From Tissierella sp. MB52-C2 (GTDB lineage Bacteria; Bacillota; Clostridia; Tissierellales; Tissierellaceae), in the NCBI RefSeq assembly GCF_030931715.1, contig NZ_CP133261.1:1896643-1960642 (forward strand): a stretch of DNA of 64,000 bases. Reading direction: 5' to 3'. Position 1 is the first letter of the stretch; each line of letters begins with the position of its first letter. Under the pieces are notes generated by a model, which had not been told where the DNA came from, ran no database searches, and saw nothing but the letters and a program-made list of their open reading frames with translations. Positions 63,526-64,000 of this stretch are shown one piece after another. The translations under genes and the position numbers were made by a program.

Positions 63526-64000
63526 TTATTTTATTTGAGAACGAATTAAATCAGGAGCTATGGACAAGGCTTCATCTATTTTAGTAATATCTTTACCACC
63601 AGCTTGAGCCATATCTGGCCTTCCACCACCGCCGCCGCCAGTTCTACCTGCAACTTCTTTTATTATATTTCCAGCATGGATTCCTTTATTTGTTAAATCC
63701 TTGGTTGCCATAGTTACAAATGAAAGTTTGTTATTTTGTATACTTCCAAGGACTACCACTCCTGAACCTAAACGATTTCTTATTTCATCACCTAAGTTTC
63801 TTAAACCATTCATATCTAAATTATCTACTTTTGCAGCAACTAAAGTAATTCCTTCTATATCTACTTTAGTTGATAGTATTTCATCTGCAATAGATGATGC
63901 CATTTTACCCTTGAGACTCTCTATTTCTTTTTCCTTCTCTTTTATATCTTCAGTTAAAGTTTTTACTTTTTCCAATATATTATTCTTATTAGCCCTTAAT
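63526..64000 (-). CDS. alaS: Alanyl-tRNA synthetase, C-terminal end (cut by window edge)
   Basis: About 158 residues of the 3' end; the frame is open to the right edge without a stop. It begins inside the coiled coil (EKEKEIESLKGKMAS), then the C-Ala/DHHA1 domain: VVVLGSIQNNKLSFVTMATKD, GIHAGNIIKEVAGRTGGGGGGRPDMAQAGGKD, the glycine-rich signature of AlaS. The catalytic and editing domains lie outside the window. Followed by ireB and ruvX, the standard firmicute order. Confidence 0.96.
   Translation of the reverse strand, partial: LRANKNNILEKVKTLTEDIKEKEKEIESLKGKMASSIADEILSTKVDIEGITLVAAKVDNLDMNGLRNLGDEIRNRLGSGVVVLGSIQNNKLSFVTMATKDLTNKGIHAGNIIKEVAGRTGGGGGGRPDMAQAGGKDITKIDEALSIAPDLIRSQIK

Overview
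The window is chromosomal DNA from an AT-rich, endospore-forming, anaerobic low-GC Gram-positive bacterium, most like the Clostridia/Tissierellia. The evidence is Spo0A, SpoIVB, SigK, a complete spoIIIAA-AH operon and a YhcN-type spore lipoprotein, together with monoderm features (type IV pili without a secretin, Asp23/AmaP, RNase J, IreB), an OLE RNA locus and many TTG starts with strong Shine-Dalgarno (SD) sequences. Nearly every gene lies on the minus strand, so transcription runs right to left. No tRNA, rRNA, CRISPR, insertion sequence or prophage was seen.

Layout, left to right. 1-9446: C-terminally cut membrane protein, small membrane protein, AddA/AddB recombination nuclease, NagZ lipoprotein. 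9451-13632: glutaminase, TGS-type nucleoside kinase, RluD-like pseudouridine synthase, and a plus-strand MltG-like stub. 13742-20715: an unrecognised protein, spo0A with a sigma-H/0A-box promoter, spoIVB, recN, tlyA, oapA and a roughly 600-nt OLE RNA with its own promoter and terminator. 20722-30098: ispA, xseB, xseA, nusB, DUF2273, amaP, asp23, then spoIIIAH to spoIIIAA. 30113-32349: CD1247-type acidic protein, EF-P, aroQ, aroK, comFB. 32366-47689: a full type IV pilus locus (minor prepilins, SLH protein, PilO-LysM, PilN, PilM, further prepilins, PilD, PilA, PilC, PilT, PilB), followed by aroE. 48776-51949: YhcN, SigK, a class B penicillin-binding protein. 51957-57202: udk, a U32 tRNA hydroxylase, TrmR, MltG, QueT and a two-piece LysO exporter. 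57206-64000: RNase J, Fur, DUF1292, RuvX, ferredoxin-like aldo/keto reductase, a large phosphatase-like membrane protein, IreB and the 3' end of alaS.

Two signals stand out. First, the 692-base gap between ispA and oapA holds an OLE RNA: it is visibly richer in G+C than its surroundings, has a sigma-A promoter with 17-bp spacing, an end-to-end P1 pairing and an intrinsic terminator, and its neighbour is the OLE-associated membrane protein OapA. Second, the pilus locus appears wired to cyclic di-GMP at several levels: a c-di-GMP-I (GEMM) riboswitch plus terminator directly ahead of the major pilin gene, a ComFB-family protein (recently linked to cyclic dinucleotide binding) at the end of the locus, and an MshEN-like double motif at the N terminus of the PilB ATPase. 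The same locus has a PilO with a C-terminal LysM domain and an SLH-domain protein carrying four internal repeats, suggesting a Gram-positive way of anchoring the pilus machine to the wall.

Limits: starts, promoters and RNA boundaries were judged by eye. Family names rest on recognised motifs and gene order, not on database searches.
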